Positions 43,590 to 54,446 of a DNA stretch of 64,000 nucleotides are shown in pieces. How positions within the stretch are numbered: position 1 is the first letter of the stretch; each line of letters opens with the position of its first letter. This DNA comes from an uncultured Spirochaetaceae bacterium (GTDB taxonomy: Bacteria > Spirochaetota > Spirochaetia > Sphaerochaetales > Sphaerochaetaceae). The translations under genes and the position numbers were made by a program. Below the pieces are notes generated by a model. That model was not told the origin of the DNA. It saw only the letters and a list, made by a program, of their open reading frames with translations, and ran no database searches. The DNA lies in contig CALXKU010000007.1 in assembly GCA_944389025.1 (NCBI GenBank), positions 1 to 64,000 on the forward strand, written 5' to 3'.

Positions 43590-44924
43590 TCACTTTTTAA
43601 GGTTGTTTGTTATGCTCTCAATAGCTCTTTTTATGCTCTCATCACTTTCTTCTATACTTTTTATCTTGTTGATTGCATAACTTACAGTAGTATGGTCCTT
43701 ACTATCGAAATACTTTCCTATTTCAGTAAGAGAGAGATTTGTCATTGTACTTGAAAGATACATTGATATGTGTCTTGCAAGGGATACGTTCTTATTCCTG
43801 CTCTTTCCCCTGATATCGAATGATGATACGTTGAAATAAGATGCGGTCTGCCCTATTATCTGGTCAATCGTTATCTCTGTGTTTTTTATCATCTGAGTAG
43901 GAATGAAGTTCTTTATATGCTCCATGGCTATCTCTTTTGTTATCTCACGTCCTACCAGTTCGGAGAATGAATAGAGGGTCGTAAGAGCACCTTCGAGATC
44001 CCTGACATTAGTTTTAATGTTCATGCAGATATATTCCAGAACATCCTGCGAAATCTTGAAATTGAGGTCCTTGCATTTTTTCAGTGCTATGGCCATCCTT
44101 GTCTCGTACTGTGGTGGCTGAAGGTCAACATTAGCACCCTTTCTGAATCTCGTTATAAGTCTTTCGTTTATTCCTGTAAGCTCTGTTAGAGGTCGGTCGC
44201 ATGTGAATACGATCTGCTTATTTTTCTCCGTCAGTTCATTGAACGTATGGAATATTTCTTCCTGTGTGCTTACCTTGTCTGCGATGAAATGGATATCATC
44301 GATAAGCAGAACATCCGCTGTTCTATACTTATTTTTGAACTTTGCATTCGCGGTCCTGTTTGAAATCGCATTTATAAGTTCATTAGTGAATGTTTCTGCT
44401 GTCACATATATGACCTTCATTTTCGGATTATGATCATAAATGTAGTTTCCAATTGCCTGAATGAGGTGAGTCTTTCCTAGTCCAACGCCACCGTAAATTA
44501 GGCATGGGTTGAAACTGGTTCCTGGGTTATTAGAAATTACCTTGGCCACGTTGCAGGCAAATAGGTTGTTCTCTCCTATTATGAAATTATCGAACGTATA
44601 TTCGCTGTTAAGGGTCTCATTAACAGCTTTCTTTTTCTCAGAAAGTTTTGTTATCTTTTTCTCTTGTGGTTTTTCTTCTTTTATCTGATCATCCACTACG
44701 AGATTTATGCTTATATCGGTACCTGCGAAATCGGAAAGAACGTTTAAGGCCTGATCAAGACATTTTTTCTTGAATGAGTCGAGATAGAAAAGAGAGGAGA
44801 AAGATAATGTTATTCCGGTGGCGCTTTCATCCTTGAAATGAGCGTTTCTAAGCCACATCTGACCCGATGAGGGCATCGTTTGATTTAATCTTTCTACCGC
44901 TTGTTCCCAAAGTTCTTTCAACAT
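43590..44924 (-). CDS. dnaA: chromosomal replication initiator DnaA
   Basis: This 444-residue initiator has domain I (1-80), a charged linker (about 85-110), an AAA+ domain III (Walker A GGVGLGKTHL, Walker B VLLIDDIHF) and a C-terminal domain IV with SLTEIGKYFDSKDHTTVSYAINKI that binds DnaA boxes. It would act on the TTTTCCACA sites in both clusters. No strong Shine-Dalgarno is seen before the ATG. Confidence 0.97.
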   Translation of the reverse strand: MLKELWEQAVERLNQTMPSSGQMWLRNAHFKDESATGITLSFSSLFYLDSFKKKCLDQALNVLSDFAGTDISINLVVDDQIKEEKPQEKKITKLSEKKKAVNETLNSEYTFDNFIIGENNLFACNVAKVISNNPGTSFNPCLIYGGVGLGKTHLIQAIGNYIYDHNPKMKVIYVTAETFTNELINAISNRTANAKFKNKYRTADVLLIDDIHFIADKVSTQEEIFHTFNELTEKNKQIVFTCDRPLTELTGINERLITRFRKGANVDLQPPQYETRMAIALKKCKDLNFKISQDVLEYICMNIKTNVRDLEGALTTLYSFSELVGREITKEIAMEHIKNFIPTQMIKNTEITIDQIIGQTASYFNVSSFDIRGKSRNKNVSLARHISMYLSSTMTNLSLTEIGKYFDSKDHTTVSYAINKIKSIEESDESIKRAIESITNNLKK

Positions 44925-45059
44925 TTATTATATCCCGTGTCAATTATGTTAACTGCCTGAGCCTCTTTCTTCAAGTCCAATTTTCCAGCCTCTTTATTTT
45001 TACAATTTAATTCTTTTTCTCGCATATAGTTATATTGAGTTCTTGTATGGTATCAGTTA

Positions 45060-45088
45060 TTGCAATAATTAAGATAAATATATATACT
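45060..45088 (+). promoter_or_regulatory. gyrB promoter (TTGCAA-N17-TATACT)
   Basis: TTGCAA 45060-45065 and TATACT 45083-45088 with 17-base spacing give a start near 45095, about 60 bases before the gyrB ATG. The 232-bp dnaA-gyrB gap holds no DnaA box but is very AT-rich on its right side. Confidence 0.65.
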
Positions 45089-45156
45089 ATATTTTAAGCG
45101 GAATTTTTTTGTTTAAATATTTTTAAGGTGTTTCATTGTTATAAAAAAGGAAAGAT

Positions 45157-47172
45157 ATGAGCGAAGAAATCGAAAAAAAAGAAGAGGCTAGCAAGCATTA
45201 TACCAGCGATGAGATCAAAGTTCTCAAAGGCCTTGAACCCGTCAGAGAGCGTCCGGGAATGTACATAGGCAGCACCGGTATCGACGGACTTCATCATCTT
45301 GTGTATGAGGTTGTTGATAACTCGATAGACGAGGCTATGGCTGGCTATTGCGATACTATCGTGGTTAAGCTTGAGAAGGATGAGGATGGAAATGAATACT
45401 GTTCCGTTCTCGACAATGGAAGGGGAATTCCTGTTGACTTCCACCCTACGGAGAAGAAGAGCACTCTCGAAGTTGTTCTCACGCAGCTTCATGCCGGTGG
45501 TAAGTTCGATGACAATGCTTATAAGGTATCCGGTGGGCTTCATGGCGTAGGTGTTTCCTGTGTGAACGCCCTTTCAGATACTCTTGAGGTAGTTGTATAT
45601 AGAGCTCCAAAGGCATACAGGCAAGTTTATCATAAGGGTATACCTGAAAAGGATGTCGAGGTTATCGGGGAAACCGATAAGACGGGAACCCTTGTCAGAT
45701 TCACCCCTGATTTCTCCATTATGGAGAGAAATAGCTTTAATTATGATACCTTATTAAATCGTTTCAGGGAACTTTCATACCTTAACAAGGGTATAAAGAT
45801 TGAATTTGAGGATGACAGAGGTGAACTCGTAAGAAAGGATACTCTGCATGCCGAGGGTGGTCTTTCATCGTTTGTTAAATACCTTAACGAATATAAGACA
45901 ACTCTTTTCGAACCTATCTCTTTTGAAGGTATCAGGAAAATAGAGCAGAATAAGGATGTCTCTGTTGAGGTCGCCCTTCAGTACAATGACAAATATGATG
46001 AGAAGATTTACACATTCGTAAACAACATCAATACAAGGGAAGGTGGAACTCATCTTGTAGGATTCAGAACTGCTCTTTCAAGATGTCTGAACAATCAGCT
46101 TAAAAAGAGTCCGAAGTATCTCAAAAAGTATTCTGAAAGCCTTGAGGCTTCAGATATTTCAGAAGGTCTTACTGCTATTGTCTCCGTCAAAATTCCAGAG
46201 CCTCAGTTTGAAGGCCAGACAAAGATGAAACTTGGAAACTCCTCTGTAAGGGGTGTTGTCGATTCACTTGTTTATGAAAACCTTACGAATTATTTCGATG
46301 AGTTTCCAGATGCTATAGATAAGCTTCTGGATAAGGTGACAAATGCAGCACTTGGACGTGTTGCTGCCAGAAAAGCACGTGAGAACATCCGCAAGAAGAA
46401 TGAGGGTGGCGGACTTCCTGGAAAACTTGCAGACTGCTCGGAAAAGGATCCAGCTAAGTGTGAGGTGTTCATCGTTGAGGGTGATTCTGCTGGTGGAACA
46501 GCAAAACAGGGAAGGGACAGCCGATTCCAAGCCATTCTTCCTCTATGGGGAAAAATGCTCAATGTTGAGAAGGCTCAGGAGGCGAAAGTCCTCAATAACG
46601 ATAAGCTGCATCCTGTTATCCAGACTATCGGAGCCGGTATAACACGATATAACGAAAGTCAGGCTGACCATGATGCAAAAGAAGCCTCTGGAGAGGAGAT
46701 TACGTTCGATTTGAGCAAAGTACGCTATCATAAGGTCATCATTATGGCTGATGCTGATGTTGATGGATCTCATATCAGAACGCTTCTCCTGACATTCTTC
46801 TTCAGATATATGAAACCTCTTATCGAGGCTGGATACGTATATTTCGCAATGCCTCCCCTATATAAGATCACAATAGGAAAGAAGGTTTTCTATGCCTATA
46901 TGGAAGAGGAGAAGAAGAAAATCATAGATGAGTATGCTCAGGGTGATGAGGGAAAGGTAATCGCTCAGAGGTACAAAGGTCTTGGTGAGATGGAGAAAGA
47001 GGAGCTCTGGGAGACTACCATGAATCCGGAAACCAGGATGATAGGCCAGGTTACACTCTCTGATGCTGAGGAGGCTGACAGGGTATTTTCGATGCTCATG
47101 GGAGAGGATGTTGAGCCTAGGCGTGAATTTATTGAACAGAATGCTACATATGTAAGCATGCTTGACATATAA
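45157..47172 (+). CDS. gyrB: DNA gyrase subunit B
   Basis: This 671-residue subunit has the GHKL ATPase ([38 protein letters not shown]), transducer, TOPRIM domain ([28 protein letters not shown]) and the C-terminal QRYKGLGEM motif. It supplies ATP-driven negative supercoiling with GyrA. AAAGGA precedes the ATG. It is first in the gyrB-gyrA operon. Confidence 0.96.
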   Translation: MSEEIEKKEEASKHYTSDEIKVLKGLEPVRERPGMYIGSTGIDGLHHLVYEVVDNSIDEAMAGYCDTIVVKLEKDEDGNEYCSVLDNGRGIPVDFHPTEKKSTLEVVLTQLHAGGKFDDNAYKVSGGLHGVGVSCVNALSDTLEVVVYRAPKAYRQVYHKGIPEKDVEVIGETDKTGTLVRFTPDFSIMERNSFNYDTLLNRFRELSYLNKGIKIEFEDDRGELVRKDTLHAEGGLSSFVKYLNEYKTTLFEPISFEGIRKIEQNKDVSVEVALQYNDKYDEKIYTFVNNINTREGGTHLVGFRTALSRCLNNQLKKSPKYLKKYSESLEASDISEGLTAIVSVKIPEPQFEGQTKMKLGNSSVRGVVDSLVYENLTNYFDEFPDAIDKLLDKVTNAALGRVAARKARENIRKKNEGGGLPGKLADCSEKDPAKCEVFIVEGDSAGGTAKQGRDSRFQAILPLWGKMLNVEKAQEAKVLNNDKLHPVIQTIGAGITRYNESQADHDAKEASGEEITFDLSKVRYHKVIIMADADVDGSHIRTLLLTFFFRYMKPLIEAGYVYFAMPPLYKITIGKKVFYAYMEEEKKKIIDEYAQGDEGKVIAQRYKGLGEMEKEELWETTMNPETRMIGQVTLSDAEEADRVFSMLMGEDVEPRREFIEQNATYVSMLDI

Positions 47173-47182
47173 GGAAGGAAAA

Positions 47183-49687
47183 ATGGACGAGAATATTCAG
47201 GAAGAACACTTAGGTAAGGTCATAAAATCAGATCTCAGCACGGAGATGAAGACCAGTTACCTTAACTATGCTATGTCGGTTATCGTCTCAAGGGCCCTTC
47301 CGGATGTCAGAGACGGTCTTAAGCCCGTACATAGAAGAATTCTTTACGATATGTGGGATATCGGGCTTAAATCCACGAGTCAGACCAAGAAATGTGCACG
47401 TGTGGTTGGTGATGTGCTCGGTAAGTATCATCCACATGGAGATGCCTCGGTATATGATGCACTTGTGCGTCTTGGACAGGATTTCTCACTTCGCTATCCT
47501 GTTGTAAAACCGCAGGGTAACTTCGGTTCGATAGATGGTGATCCACCTGCTGCAATGAGGTATACGGAGGCTAAGCTCAGTAAGCTTGGAGAAGAGATGC
47601 TCACGGATATCAACAAAGATACCGTGGATTTCACTCCAAACTATGATGAGTCTCTCAAGGAGCCATCAGTACTGCCATCGGCCTTCCCTTTCCTTCTTGT
47701 AAACGGTTCATCCGGTATTGCAGTAGGTATGGCTACAAATCTAGCGCCACATAACCTTGCAGAGGTTGTAAATGGTATTTCAGCTCTAATTGATAATCCT
47801 GATATTACTATTCCTGAGTTAATGGAATACATAAAGGGACCCGACTTCCCTTCTTATGGTATCATATGTGGTAAAAAGGGTATAATGGATGCATATACGA
47901 CCGGAAAAGGTAAGGTTGTTATTCGTAGCCGCTATGAAATTGAAGAAAGTGAAAGAGGTCACGATAAGATTGTCTTTACTGAAATTCCTTACCAGGTTAA
48001 CAAGAGTGAACTTGTTAAGAAAATTGATGAACTCAGGAAAGATGAGATCATCAAGGGAATTGCAGCGGTTCGTGATGAATCTGGACGTGATGGCATAAGA
48101 ATCGTAATTGAGCTCAAGCAGGATGCTGTTGCCAACATTGTACTCAACATGCTTTTCGGCAGGACTGCCCTACAATCCAATTTCAATATCTATAATCTAG
48201 CCCTTCAGAACGGTGCTCCGAAGCTGTTCGATCTCAAGGAAATGCTCGTTGCGTATGTGGATCACAGGAAAGAGGTTGTTGAGAGAAGGACGAGATATGA
48301 TCTTAAGAAGGCTGAGGAAAGGGCCCATATCCTTGAAGGTTTGAAGATAGGCCTAGATAACATAGATGAGGTTATCAGGATCATCAAGGAAAGCGAGGAT
48401 AATGATGTTGCCTCCCTTGAACTCCAGAAGAGATTCGGTCTTACGCAGGTTCAGGCAGATGCTATCATCGATATGAGGCTCGGCCGTCTTTCTCATCTTG
48501 AGACTGAGAAGATTCTCCAGGAGTTGGCGGATCTTGAAGTGAAAATCGAATACTATAAGGAACTCCTTGCAGATGAGCATAAGATTCTTGGTGTCGTAAA
48601 AGATGAGCTTATAAAGATCGGTGAGACCTATGGAGACAGAAGAAGAACTGAGATTAATGAGAGAGAGCTCGAAGACACTTCCCCTGAGGATTTCATCAAG
48701 AAGGAGGAAGTCGTAGTATCCATTACGAACAAGGGATTTGCAAAGAGGATTCCTATCGATGAGTACAGGGCTCAGAAGAGAGGTGGTAAGGGTACAATCG
48801 GTGCTAAGCTTGTTGATAACGATTTCGTGCAGCATCTCTTCATCTGCAACAGCCATGATTATATCCTCTTCGTATCAAACCTCGGTAAAGCTTATTATGT
48901 CAGAGCTTTCGATATTCCAGAGAATGCTAAGACAGCAAAGGGAACAAGCCTTAAGAGCATAATACAGCTTGATAACAACGAGAAAGTTACGTCCATAATC
49001 AGCTTCTCCGAATTTAGTGAAGACCGCTACATTCTCATGGGAACACGTTTTGGAGTTACGAAGAAAGTTCGTCTTAATGACTTTATTAATGCTAAGGTCA
49101 GAGGCGTTAAGGCCATTATTCTTGACGAAGGAGATGATCTTGCGCAGTCCATCTTCGTTAATGAAGAAGATGATGTGATGCTTGTTACAAGAGAAGGAAA
49201 AGGTCTGAGGACGGATGCTGCAAGCATAAGAACAATGGGTAGGAGTACTCATGGTGTAAGAGGCATCAAACTTATTGGAAGCGATGAACTCGTAGGTCTT
49301 GTGAAGGTTGAGAATGACAAGGAAATACTCATGATCACCGAACAGGGAAAAGGCAAGAAGGTAAGATTTGATGAGTTCATGAACCATGGAAGAGGAACCA
49401 TGGGGCAGAAGATCTACACTATCGAGAAAGGTGAGAACGGTATTGTGGACGCATTTGCTGTTGATGATGATACAGATGTAATCTTCATGACAAAGAAAGG
49501 ACAGGCAATCCGCGTTCATACCAAGGATATCTCAACGCAGGGAAGAAGTGCCCGTGGTGTAAAAGTTGCTGCTTTCAAGAAGAGTGGCGATTCTATAAAT
49601 GCCATGGCGATTACTTCCTATCAGGAGGAGGATCCTGAGGATTCTGAGTCTGAGAGTGTTGATGAAACTCCGACTAATGAGGAGTAA
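47183..49687 (+). CDS. gyrA: DNA gyrase subunit A
   Basis: This 834-residue subunit has catalytic Tyr in [11 protein letters not shown], and [19 protein letters not shown] with the quinolone-region [13 protein letters not shown]. The C-terminal beta-pinwheel carries a GyrA box-like element ([12 protein letters not shown]). The start at 47183 follows AAGGAAGGAAAA; an in-frame ATG at 47162 lies inside gyrB and lacks a site. An acidic tail ends the protein. Confidence 0.96.
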   Translation: MDENIQEEHLGKVIKSDLSTEMKTSYLNYAMSVIVSRALPDVRDGLKPVHRRILYDMWDIGLKSTSQTKKCARVVGDVLGKYHPHGDASVYDALVRLGQDFSLRYPVVKPQGNFGSIDGDPPAAMRYTEAKLSKLGEEMLTDINKDTVDFTPNYDESLKEPSVLPSAFPFLLVNGSSGIAVGMATNLAPHNLAEVVNGISALIDNPDITIPELMEYIKGPDFPSYGIICGKKGIMDAYTTGKGKVVIRSRYEIEESERGHDKIVFTEIPYQVNKSELVKKIDELRKDEIIKGIAAVRDESGRDGIRIVIELKQDAVANIVLNMLFGRTALQSNFNIYNLALQNGAPKLFDLKEMLVAYVDHRKEVVERRTRYDLKKAEERAHILEGLKIGLDNIDEVIRIIKESEDNDVASLELQKRFGLTQVQADAIIDMRLGRLSHLETEKILQELADLEVKIEYYKELLADEHKILGVVKDELIKIGETYGDRRRTEINERELEDTSPEDFIKKEEVVVSITNKGFAKRIPIDEYRAQKRGGKGTIGAKLVDNDFVQHLFICNSHDYILFVSNLGKAYYVRAFDIPENAKTAKGTSLKSIIQLDNNEKVTSIISFSEFSEDRYILMGTRFGVTKKVRLNDFINAKVRGVKAIILDEGDDLAQSIFVNEEDDVMLVTREGKGLRTDAASIRTMGRSTHGVRGIKLIGSDELVGLVKVENDKEILMITEQGKGKKVRFDEFMNHGRGTMGQKIYTIEKGENGIVDAFAVDDDTDVIFMTKKGQAIRVHTKDISTQGRSARGVKVAAFKKSGDSINAMAITSYQEEDPEDSESESVDETPTNEE

Positions 49688-49708
49688 TCTGTCTAAAATC
49701 AATCAAAG

Positions 49709-49739
49709 GCCGGTGTATTCAGATGCATCGGCTTTTTTT
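49709..49739 (+). terminator. terminator of gyrB-gyrA
   Basis: GCCGGTGT and GCATCGGC pair over 8 bp (two G-U), then seven T (49733-49739). Confidence 0.8.
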
Positions 49740-50023
49740 ATGCTAAAAATCATTAAAATTACTTCCCTATTTAATAGGGAAAAATGAGGAAAATAAGTAC
49801 ACATATTCTGTACTTATACATAGAAACATATATAAAAAACCTATCAATTATGGCCGTTTTTAAGGGTTTTTAGGTCTCTTAGCTGTCTTAGTGTAAGAAA
49901 ACCAGCCTGGTGCATTTTCAGTAGGATAAAAGCCAATAATGTTGTTTTATAAACTGTCCCTTATTAGAGCTTTCTCTCTCCGTTTATTATCTCGGAAATG
50001 TTTCACGTGAAACATTGAAAAAA
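49740..50023. other. gene-free region with inverted repeats and a parS site
   Basis: Besides parS (49999-50014) it holds two perfect inverted repeats: TTCCCTAT-N3-ATAGGGAA (49763-49781) and TAAGTACA-N7-TGTACTTA (49794-49816). No open frame or RNA is supported. The repeats' role is unknown. Confidence 0.6.
49999..50014. promoter_or_regulatory. parS centromere-like site
   Basis: TGTTTCACGTGAAACA, an exact 16-bp match to the widely conserved palindromic parS consensus bound by ParB. It lies 368 bases before parA and about 6 kb from the dnaA-dnaN oriC candidate, where parS sites are expected. No second exact copy was noticed in the window. Confidence 0.95.
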
Positions 50024-50050
50024 ATATCCAGCTTTGTTAGAGCTGGATAT
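50018..50050 (-). terminator. terminator of the nifU-like gene
   Basis: ATATCCAGCT and AGCTGGATAT form a 10-bp stem with a 7-base loop; on the minus strand a T run follows (50018-50024). Confidence 0.85.
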
Positions 50051-50055
50051 GTAAA

Positions 50056-50280
50056 TTAGAATGTTGCATTAATGATGTTAAGGTTCTGATCTACTGTTTC
50101 TCTTACGTATCTCTGTACGCCGTTTGAAAGTGTTAGCTGACTCATAGGGCAGCCTGCGCATGCTCCGACAAGTTTGACGTAGACATCATTTCCTTCCATC
50201 TTTACGAATTCTATATCTCCTCCATCGTTCTGGAGTGCTGGTCGGATAGCATCGATAGCTTCCTTTACTTTTTCTTCCAT
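50056..50280 (-). CDS. NifU C-terminal-domain iron-sulfur scaffold protein
   Basis: This 74-residue protein is the NifU C-terminal domain alone (IRPALQNDGGDIEFVKMEGNDVYVKLVGACAGCPMSQ), with the CxxC that holds a transferable [4Fe-4S] cluster. It serves iron-sulfur proteins in general, of which the window has several (Nth, serine dehydratase). It is divergent from parA across 101 bases. Confidence 0.92.
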   Translation of the reverse strand: MEEKVKEAIDAIRPALQNDGGDIEFVKMEGNDVYVKLVGACAGCPMSQLTLSNGVQRYVRETVDQNLNIINATF

Positions 50281-50346
50281 ATGTGTTTCCTCCGTAGCTT
50301 CAATATACTTTTTCGTATTATTGCGGTCAAGTTCAAAATAATTTTA

Positions 50347-50375
50347 TCGACAATTATATTTTAATTTCATATAGT
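50347..50375 (+). promoter_or_regulatory. parA promoter (TCGACA-N17-TATAGT), leaderless start
   Basis: TCGACA 50347-50352 and TATAGT 50370-50375; the ATG at 50382 starts 6 bases after the -10, and no ribosome site lies between. Confidence 0.65.
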
Positions 50376-50381
50376 AAATAT

Positions 50382-51143
50382 ATGAGAGCACATAGAATCA
50401 TCTTCTTTAATCAGAAAGGAGGTGTCGGTAAGACAACTACCTGTGTTAATTTAGGGGCAGCACTTGGAACCATGGGGTACAAGGTGTTATTAGTGGACTT
50501 TGATTCGCAGGCAAATCTCACTGGCGCCGTTTCCGGTGATGGCAGGAAAAGTACCATCTATCAGGTTGTTTCTGGGCAGAAATCTGCTATTGATGCTGTT
50601 CAGAAAACTATATTTGAAAACCTAAGTCTTATCGCAGGGTCTGTCGATACCGCAGGTTTAACTGTTGAACTTGTGGATGAGAATGAACGTGAGTTCTATC
50701 TCAGGCATGCATTGCGGGATCTTGATGATATGTTTGATTACATTCTTCTTGATTGTCCTCCTTCCATAGGACTTGAAACTATGAATGCTCTTGCCTGGGC
50801 AGATTATGTAATAATTCCTCTCCAGTGTGAGTATTTGGCAATGGAGGGACTCAATCTCATCATGCGCACAATTACAAATGTGAAGAAATCACTAAATCCT
50901 GAGCTTAAAATCATGGGTATTCTCTTTACAATGTACAGTAAGAGGGTTCTTCTTAATCAGGATGTTGTGGATGATGTAAGTGAGTATTTCAAAGATTTGG
51001 TTTTCAAAACGATTATTCCTCGATCTGTCCGTCTTTCCGAGGCTCCAAGTCACGGAATGCCAATAAATGTTTATGATAAGAACAATGTTGGTACAAAGGC
51101 GTATAACGCATTGGCTAAGGAGGTAGTTGAACGTGCCTGGTGA
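50382..51143 (+). CDS. parA: chromosome partitioning ATPase ParA (Soj)
   Basis: This 253-residue deviant-Walker ATPase has FFNQKGGVGKTTTCVNLGAAL (KGGxGKTT) near the N-terminus, the VDFDSQANLTG motif and DCPPSIGLETMNAL. It moves ParB-parS complexes along the nucleoid. It is translationally linked to parB, which overlaps it by 11 bases. Confidence 0.95.
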   Translation: MRAHRIIFFNQKGGVGKTTTCVNLGAALGTMGYKVLLVDFDSQANLTGAVSGDGRKSTIYQVVSGQKSAIDAVQKTIFENLSLIAGSVDTAGLTVELVDENEREFYLRHALRDLDDMFDYILLDCPPSIGLETMNALAWADYVIIPLQCEYLAMEGLNLIMRTITNVKKSLNPELKIMGILFTMYSKRVLLNQDVVDDVSEYFKDLVFKTIIPRSVRLSEAPSHGMPINVYDKNNVGTKAYNALAKEVVERAW

Positions 51144-52098
51144 TAAGAAACATGGACTGGGAAAAGGTATGGGCTCTCTTCTTTCCGGTTTTGATTACGA
51201 TGCCCAGATAGAGAATGTTGTCTTAAAGGAAGATGAGAGGGAAGAAGCTCCTGTAATCCCACCTTCTTTTGATCCGGAGAAGAAAGATGATGGTGAGAAA
51301 GTTCTTTATATTCCTCTTTCTTCTATAACGCCCAATCCGAATCAGCCGAGAAAATCCTTTGATGAGGATGCTTTGAATGAACTTGCTGAGTCGATCAGGA
51401 GTCAGGGGGTGATTCAGCCAATAATAATAGAAGAATACGCTCCTAGTAAATATTCGATCATCGCGGGTGAAAGGAGATTCAGAGCCGCTCAGATTGCCGG
51501 ACTGAAAAGCATTCCATCGATTATAAAGAGTTTTGGTGAGATACAGAGGATGGAAGTCTCTCTTATCGAGAATGTGCAGAGAGAGAATCTCAATCCGATT
51601 GAAGAGGCTTTTGCCTATCAGTACCTTATTCAGAAATCGGGATACACCCAGGAAGAGGTTGCAAACAAGGTTGGTAAATCGCGATCCGCTGTAACGAATT
51701 CGATAAGACTTCTGAATCTTCCTGACATTGTTAAGGACGATCTCATTTCCGGAATGATGACAAGCGGACATGCCCGTGCCATCCTTTCCCTAGTTAATCC
51801 TGCAGATCAGATTCTTCTTAGAAACAAGATAATAGAGGGAGATCTTTCCGTCCGTGAGGCTGAAGCGCTTGCGGATGAGTACAATAAGGGACGTAAGATC
51901 GTGCAGAAGAAGAAGGAAAAGGGTAAAGATCCTGACATCCTTTTTGCTGAGGAGAAATTCATAAACGCGATCGGAGCGAAAGTTGAGATAAAGGGAACTC
52001 TTAACAGGGGAAGACTTATGGTCCGCTTCAGGACTCAGAAGGAATTGGAGAGAATCTATTCCTATTTGAGTAATGGAGAAGATCTTTTTGATGAATAA
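51133..52098 (+). CDS. parB: chromosome partitioning protein ParB (Spo0J)
   Basis: This 321-residue protein starts at GTG 51133 (MPGDKKHGLGKGMGSLL); AAGGAGG at 51117-51123 gives a spacing of 9, while an in-frame TTG at 51127 is too close to it. The N-terminal CTPase domain holds NPNQPRKSFDEDALNELAESI, GERRFRAAQ and ENVQRENLNPIEEA. A helix-turn-helix follows (TQEEVANKVGKSRSAVTNSIRLL). It binds the parS at 49999. Confidence 0.95.
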   Translation: MPGDKKHGLGKGMGSLLSGFDYDAQIENVVLKEDEREEAPVIPPSFDPEKKDDGEKVLYIPLSSITPNPNQPRKSFDEDALNELAESIRSQGVIQPIIIEEYAPSKYSIIAGERRFRAAQIAGLKSIPSIIKSFGEIQRMEVSLIENVQRENLNPIEEAFAYQYLIQKSGYTQEEVANKVGKSRSAVTNSIRLLNLPDIVKDDLISGMMTSGHARAILSLVNPADQILLRNKIIEGDLSVREAEALADEYNKGRKIVQKKKEKGKDPDILFAEEKFINAIGAKVEIKGTLNRGRLMVRFRTQKELERIYSYLSNGEDLFDE

Positions 52099-52122
52099 TT
52101 AATTATATTATAAGGAATTATT

Positions 52123-53073
52123 ATGGATTTAACAAAACTTGAAGATGGGCTTTATGCTCTTATGACAACGTCAAAGGGAGAGATTCTTCTCTCTTTGGAA
52201 TATAAGAAGTGTCCAATGACCGTTTGCAATTTCGTCGGTCTTGCTGAGGGTAATCTGAACCTTGATAACATGGGCACCCCGTTTTATGATGGTCTGACAT
52301 TCCACCGTGTTATAAAGGATTTCATGATTCAGGGTGGTTGTCCAAAGGGTAATGGCACGGGTGGTCCGGGCTATAGATTCCCAGATGAGTTCGATCCTTC
52401 TCTCAAGCATACAGGTCCTGGTGTTCTTTCTATGGCCAATGCCGGTCCTAATACGAATGGAAGTCAGTTCTTCATCACGCATGTTCCAACTCCATGGCTC
52501 GATGGTAAGCACTCCATTTTCGGCCATGTTGTTGTTGGGCAGGATGTTGTTAACAGCATAGAGCAGGGAGATAAGATAAAGAGTGTTAAAATAATCCGTG
52601 TCGGTGAGGATGCGAAAGCTTTCGATACCTCCGGAGTTGCTTTCGACCAGTATGTTCAGGATGCGGAGACGAAGATTGCAGAGAAAACGGCTAAGGAGAG
52701 GGAAGCCGTACTTAATGAGATAAAGAACCGTTATCCAGACGCGAAGACTACGAAGTCTGGCCTCATGTATGTGATAGACAAGGAAGGTATTGGAACGGAG
52801 AGTCCGCAATACGGAGAGAATGTTACTGTGCACTATGAGGGATCTCTTCTTAACGGAAAGGTATTTGATTCCTCCATCGCTCGCAGAGAGCCTGCCACAT
52901 TCAGAATCGGGCAGGTAATAGAGGGCTGGAATGAGGCGTTGCAGATGATGAAGAAAGGAGAGAAGCGCACTCTCATCATTCCTCCAGAGCTCGGATATGG
53001 TGAGTATGGATATCCAGGGGTGATCCCTCCGAATGCCTATTTAATCTTCAGTGTTGAACTGTTGAGTTTCTAG
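52123..53073 (+). CDS. dual-family immunophilin: cyclophilin-FKBP fusion peptidyl-prolyl isomerase
   Basis: This 316-residue protein has an N-terminal cyclophilin (about 10-165: [34 protein letters not shown]), a helical linker (about 175-205) and a C-terminal FKBP (about 215-316: [32 protein letters not shown]). Both proline-isomerase families in one chain is rare; the cyclophilin-first order (CFBP) has been described in Treponema and some Bacteroidota. No signal peptide. AAGGA precedes the ATG. Confidence 0.93.
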   Translation: MDLTKLEDGLYALMTTSKGEILLSLEYKKCPMTVCNFVGLAEGNLNLDNMGTPFYDGLTFHRVIKDFMIQGGCPKGNGTGGPGYRFPDEFDPSLKHTGPGVLSMANAGPNTNGSQFFITHVPTPWLDGKHSIFGHVVVGQDVVNSIEQGDKIKSVKIIRVGEDAKAFDTSGVAFDQYVQDAETKIAEKTAKEREAVLNEIKNRYPDAKTTKSGLMYVIDKEGIGTESPQYGENVTVHYEGSLLNGKVFDSSIARREPATFRIGQVIEGWNEALQMMKKGEKRTLIIPPELGYGEYGYPGVIPPNAYLIFSVELLSF

Positions 53074-53081
53074 AGGTTGTT

Positions 53082-54446
53082 TTGAAAGAGGTTCAGAAGA
53101 GGTATGTCTGCTCTGAGTGCGGGCATACCGAATCAAAATGGATGGGACGTTGTCCCGAGTGTAACAGCTGGAATTCGTTTGAAGAAGAGATAGTTAGTGC
53201 TACTAATAAATCTAAGGCATCTCCGCCTTCACTCTCTCTTGATAACCGTGTCGTAAAGCTATCAGAGATAAGATCGGATGAGGCGGTACGTCTTTCAACA
53301 GGTTTTGATGAGCTTGACAGGGTTCTTGGTGGTGGTGTGATGCTTCCATCCTCCGTGCTTATCGGAGGTGAGCCCGGGATAGGGAAGTCGACGCTGATGC
53401 TTGAGATGCTGTCTTTTCTTTCTACAGCCAATGATGTGCTGTACGTATCAGGGGAGGAATCGCCATCCCAGGTCAAACTAAGAGGGGAAAGGCTTTCGTT
53501 AAACCTTTCAAACATCTCAATATTCTGTGATACGAGGCTTGAGGTTCTTGAACAGACGATTGAAAAGCTTGAGCCGAAGATTATCATAGTGGACAGCCTT
53601 CAGACTCTTTATTCGTCCTCTGTGACGTCCATACAGGGCTCTCCAAATCAGATAAGAACCTGCTGTCTCGTGCTTTCAAATGTGGCAAAGCGTCTGGGAT
53701 GCTCCATTTTCTTCGTCGGACATGTCACGAAGGATGGGAGCATAGCAGGACCGAAGATTGTTGAGCACATGGTGGATACGGTGCTTTATTTTGAAAGTGC
53801 TGAAAACGGGATAAGACTATTAAGAGCGGCGAAAAACAGATTCGGTTCCGTAGACGAGATTGGGCTGTTCGAGATGGATGACAAGGGGCTTCACGGATTA
53901 AAAGATCCTACGGAAGTCTTTCTTTCAAGCAGGGCGGATGAGAGCCTTCCTCCGGGAATCGCGTTCACCTCCATCGTCGAGGGATCCAGGGCTTTCGTTG
54001 TCGAGCTTCAAGCTCTTGTAGTCCCTGCAAAAAGCGGTCTGCAGCGAATATATTCTGACAAAGTTGATATCGCAAGGGTGTCCAGGGTTGCGGCCATACT
54101 TGAACGTCATACGGATTTAAAGCTATCAGATCAGGACATCTATGTGAATGTGGCAGGGGGAATGAAACTTAGCGATGTTTCAATAGAACTGCCACTTGCC
54201 TTGGCTCTTTACAGTTCGAAGATAAACCGCAGTCTGCCAGCAAAGCTGGTATCATTCGGAGAACTTTCTCTTGCTGGAGAGGTGAGGAATGTAGTGTACC
54301 TCGAGCGAAAGCTGAAGGCCTCCTCAGAGCTTGGATTCGATTTAGTTATCTCTCCTTACATTAAAGGTCGGAGTAGCTCCGAGGCCATGATTCATGTCAA
54401 GAGTGTGAAGAGTGCGATAATAAGCGCCTTCGGACTAAAGGGTTAA
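53082..54446 (+). CDS. radA: DNA repair protein RadA
   Basis: This 454-residue RecA-like branch-migration helicase has an N-terminal zinc finger (CSECGHTESKWMGRCPEC), Walker A GGEPGIGKSTL (about 95-105), the RadA motif KNRFGSVDE (about 255-263) and a Lon-like C-terminal domain. It starts with TTG 53082, with GAGGT 4 bases upstream. It is convergent with the next gene and overlaps it by 12 bases. Confidence 0.95.
   Translation: MKEVQKRYVCSECGHTESKWMGRCPECNSWNSFEEEIVSATNKSKASPPSLSLDNRVVKLSEIRSDEAVRLSTGFDELDRVLGGGVMLPSSVLIGGEPGIGKSTLMLEMLSFLSTANDVLYVSGEESPSQVKLRGERLSLNLSNISIFCDTRLEVLEQTIEKLEPKIIIVDSLQTLYSSSVTSIQGSPNQIRTCCLVLSNVAKRLGCSIFFVGHVTKDGSIAGPKIVEHMVDTVLYFESAENGIRLLRAAKNRFGSVDEIGLFEMDDKGLHGLKDPTEVFLSSRADESLPPGIAFTSIVEGSRAFVVELQALVVPAKSGLQRIYSDKVDIARVSRVAAILERHTDLKLSDQDIYVNVAGGMKLSDVSIELPLALALYSSKINRSLPAKLVSFGELSLAGEVRNVVYLERKLKASSELGFDLVISPYIKGRSSSEAMIHVKSVKSAIISAFGLKG

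Noticed and set aside
44925-45156. The dnaA-gyrB gap as the DnaA-box-bearing origin
   Set aside because: Gene polarity diverges here and it is AT-rich, but no TTTTCCACA or TTATCCACA site is present; boxes are in the dnaN-dnaA gap.
48875-49519. Minus-strand open frame of 214 codons in gyrA
   Set aside because: Antisense shadow of the GyrA C-terminal domain.
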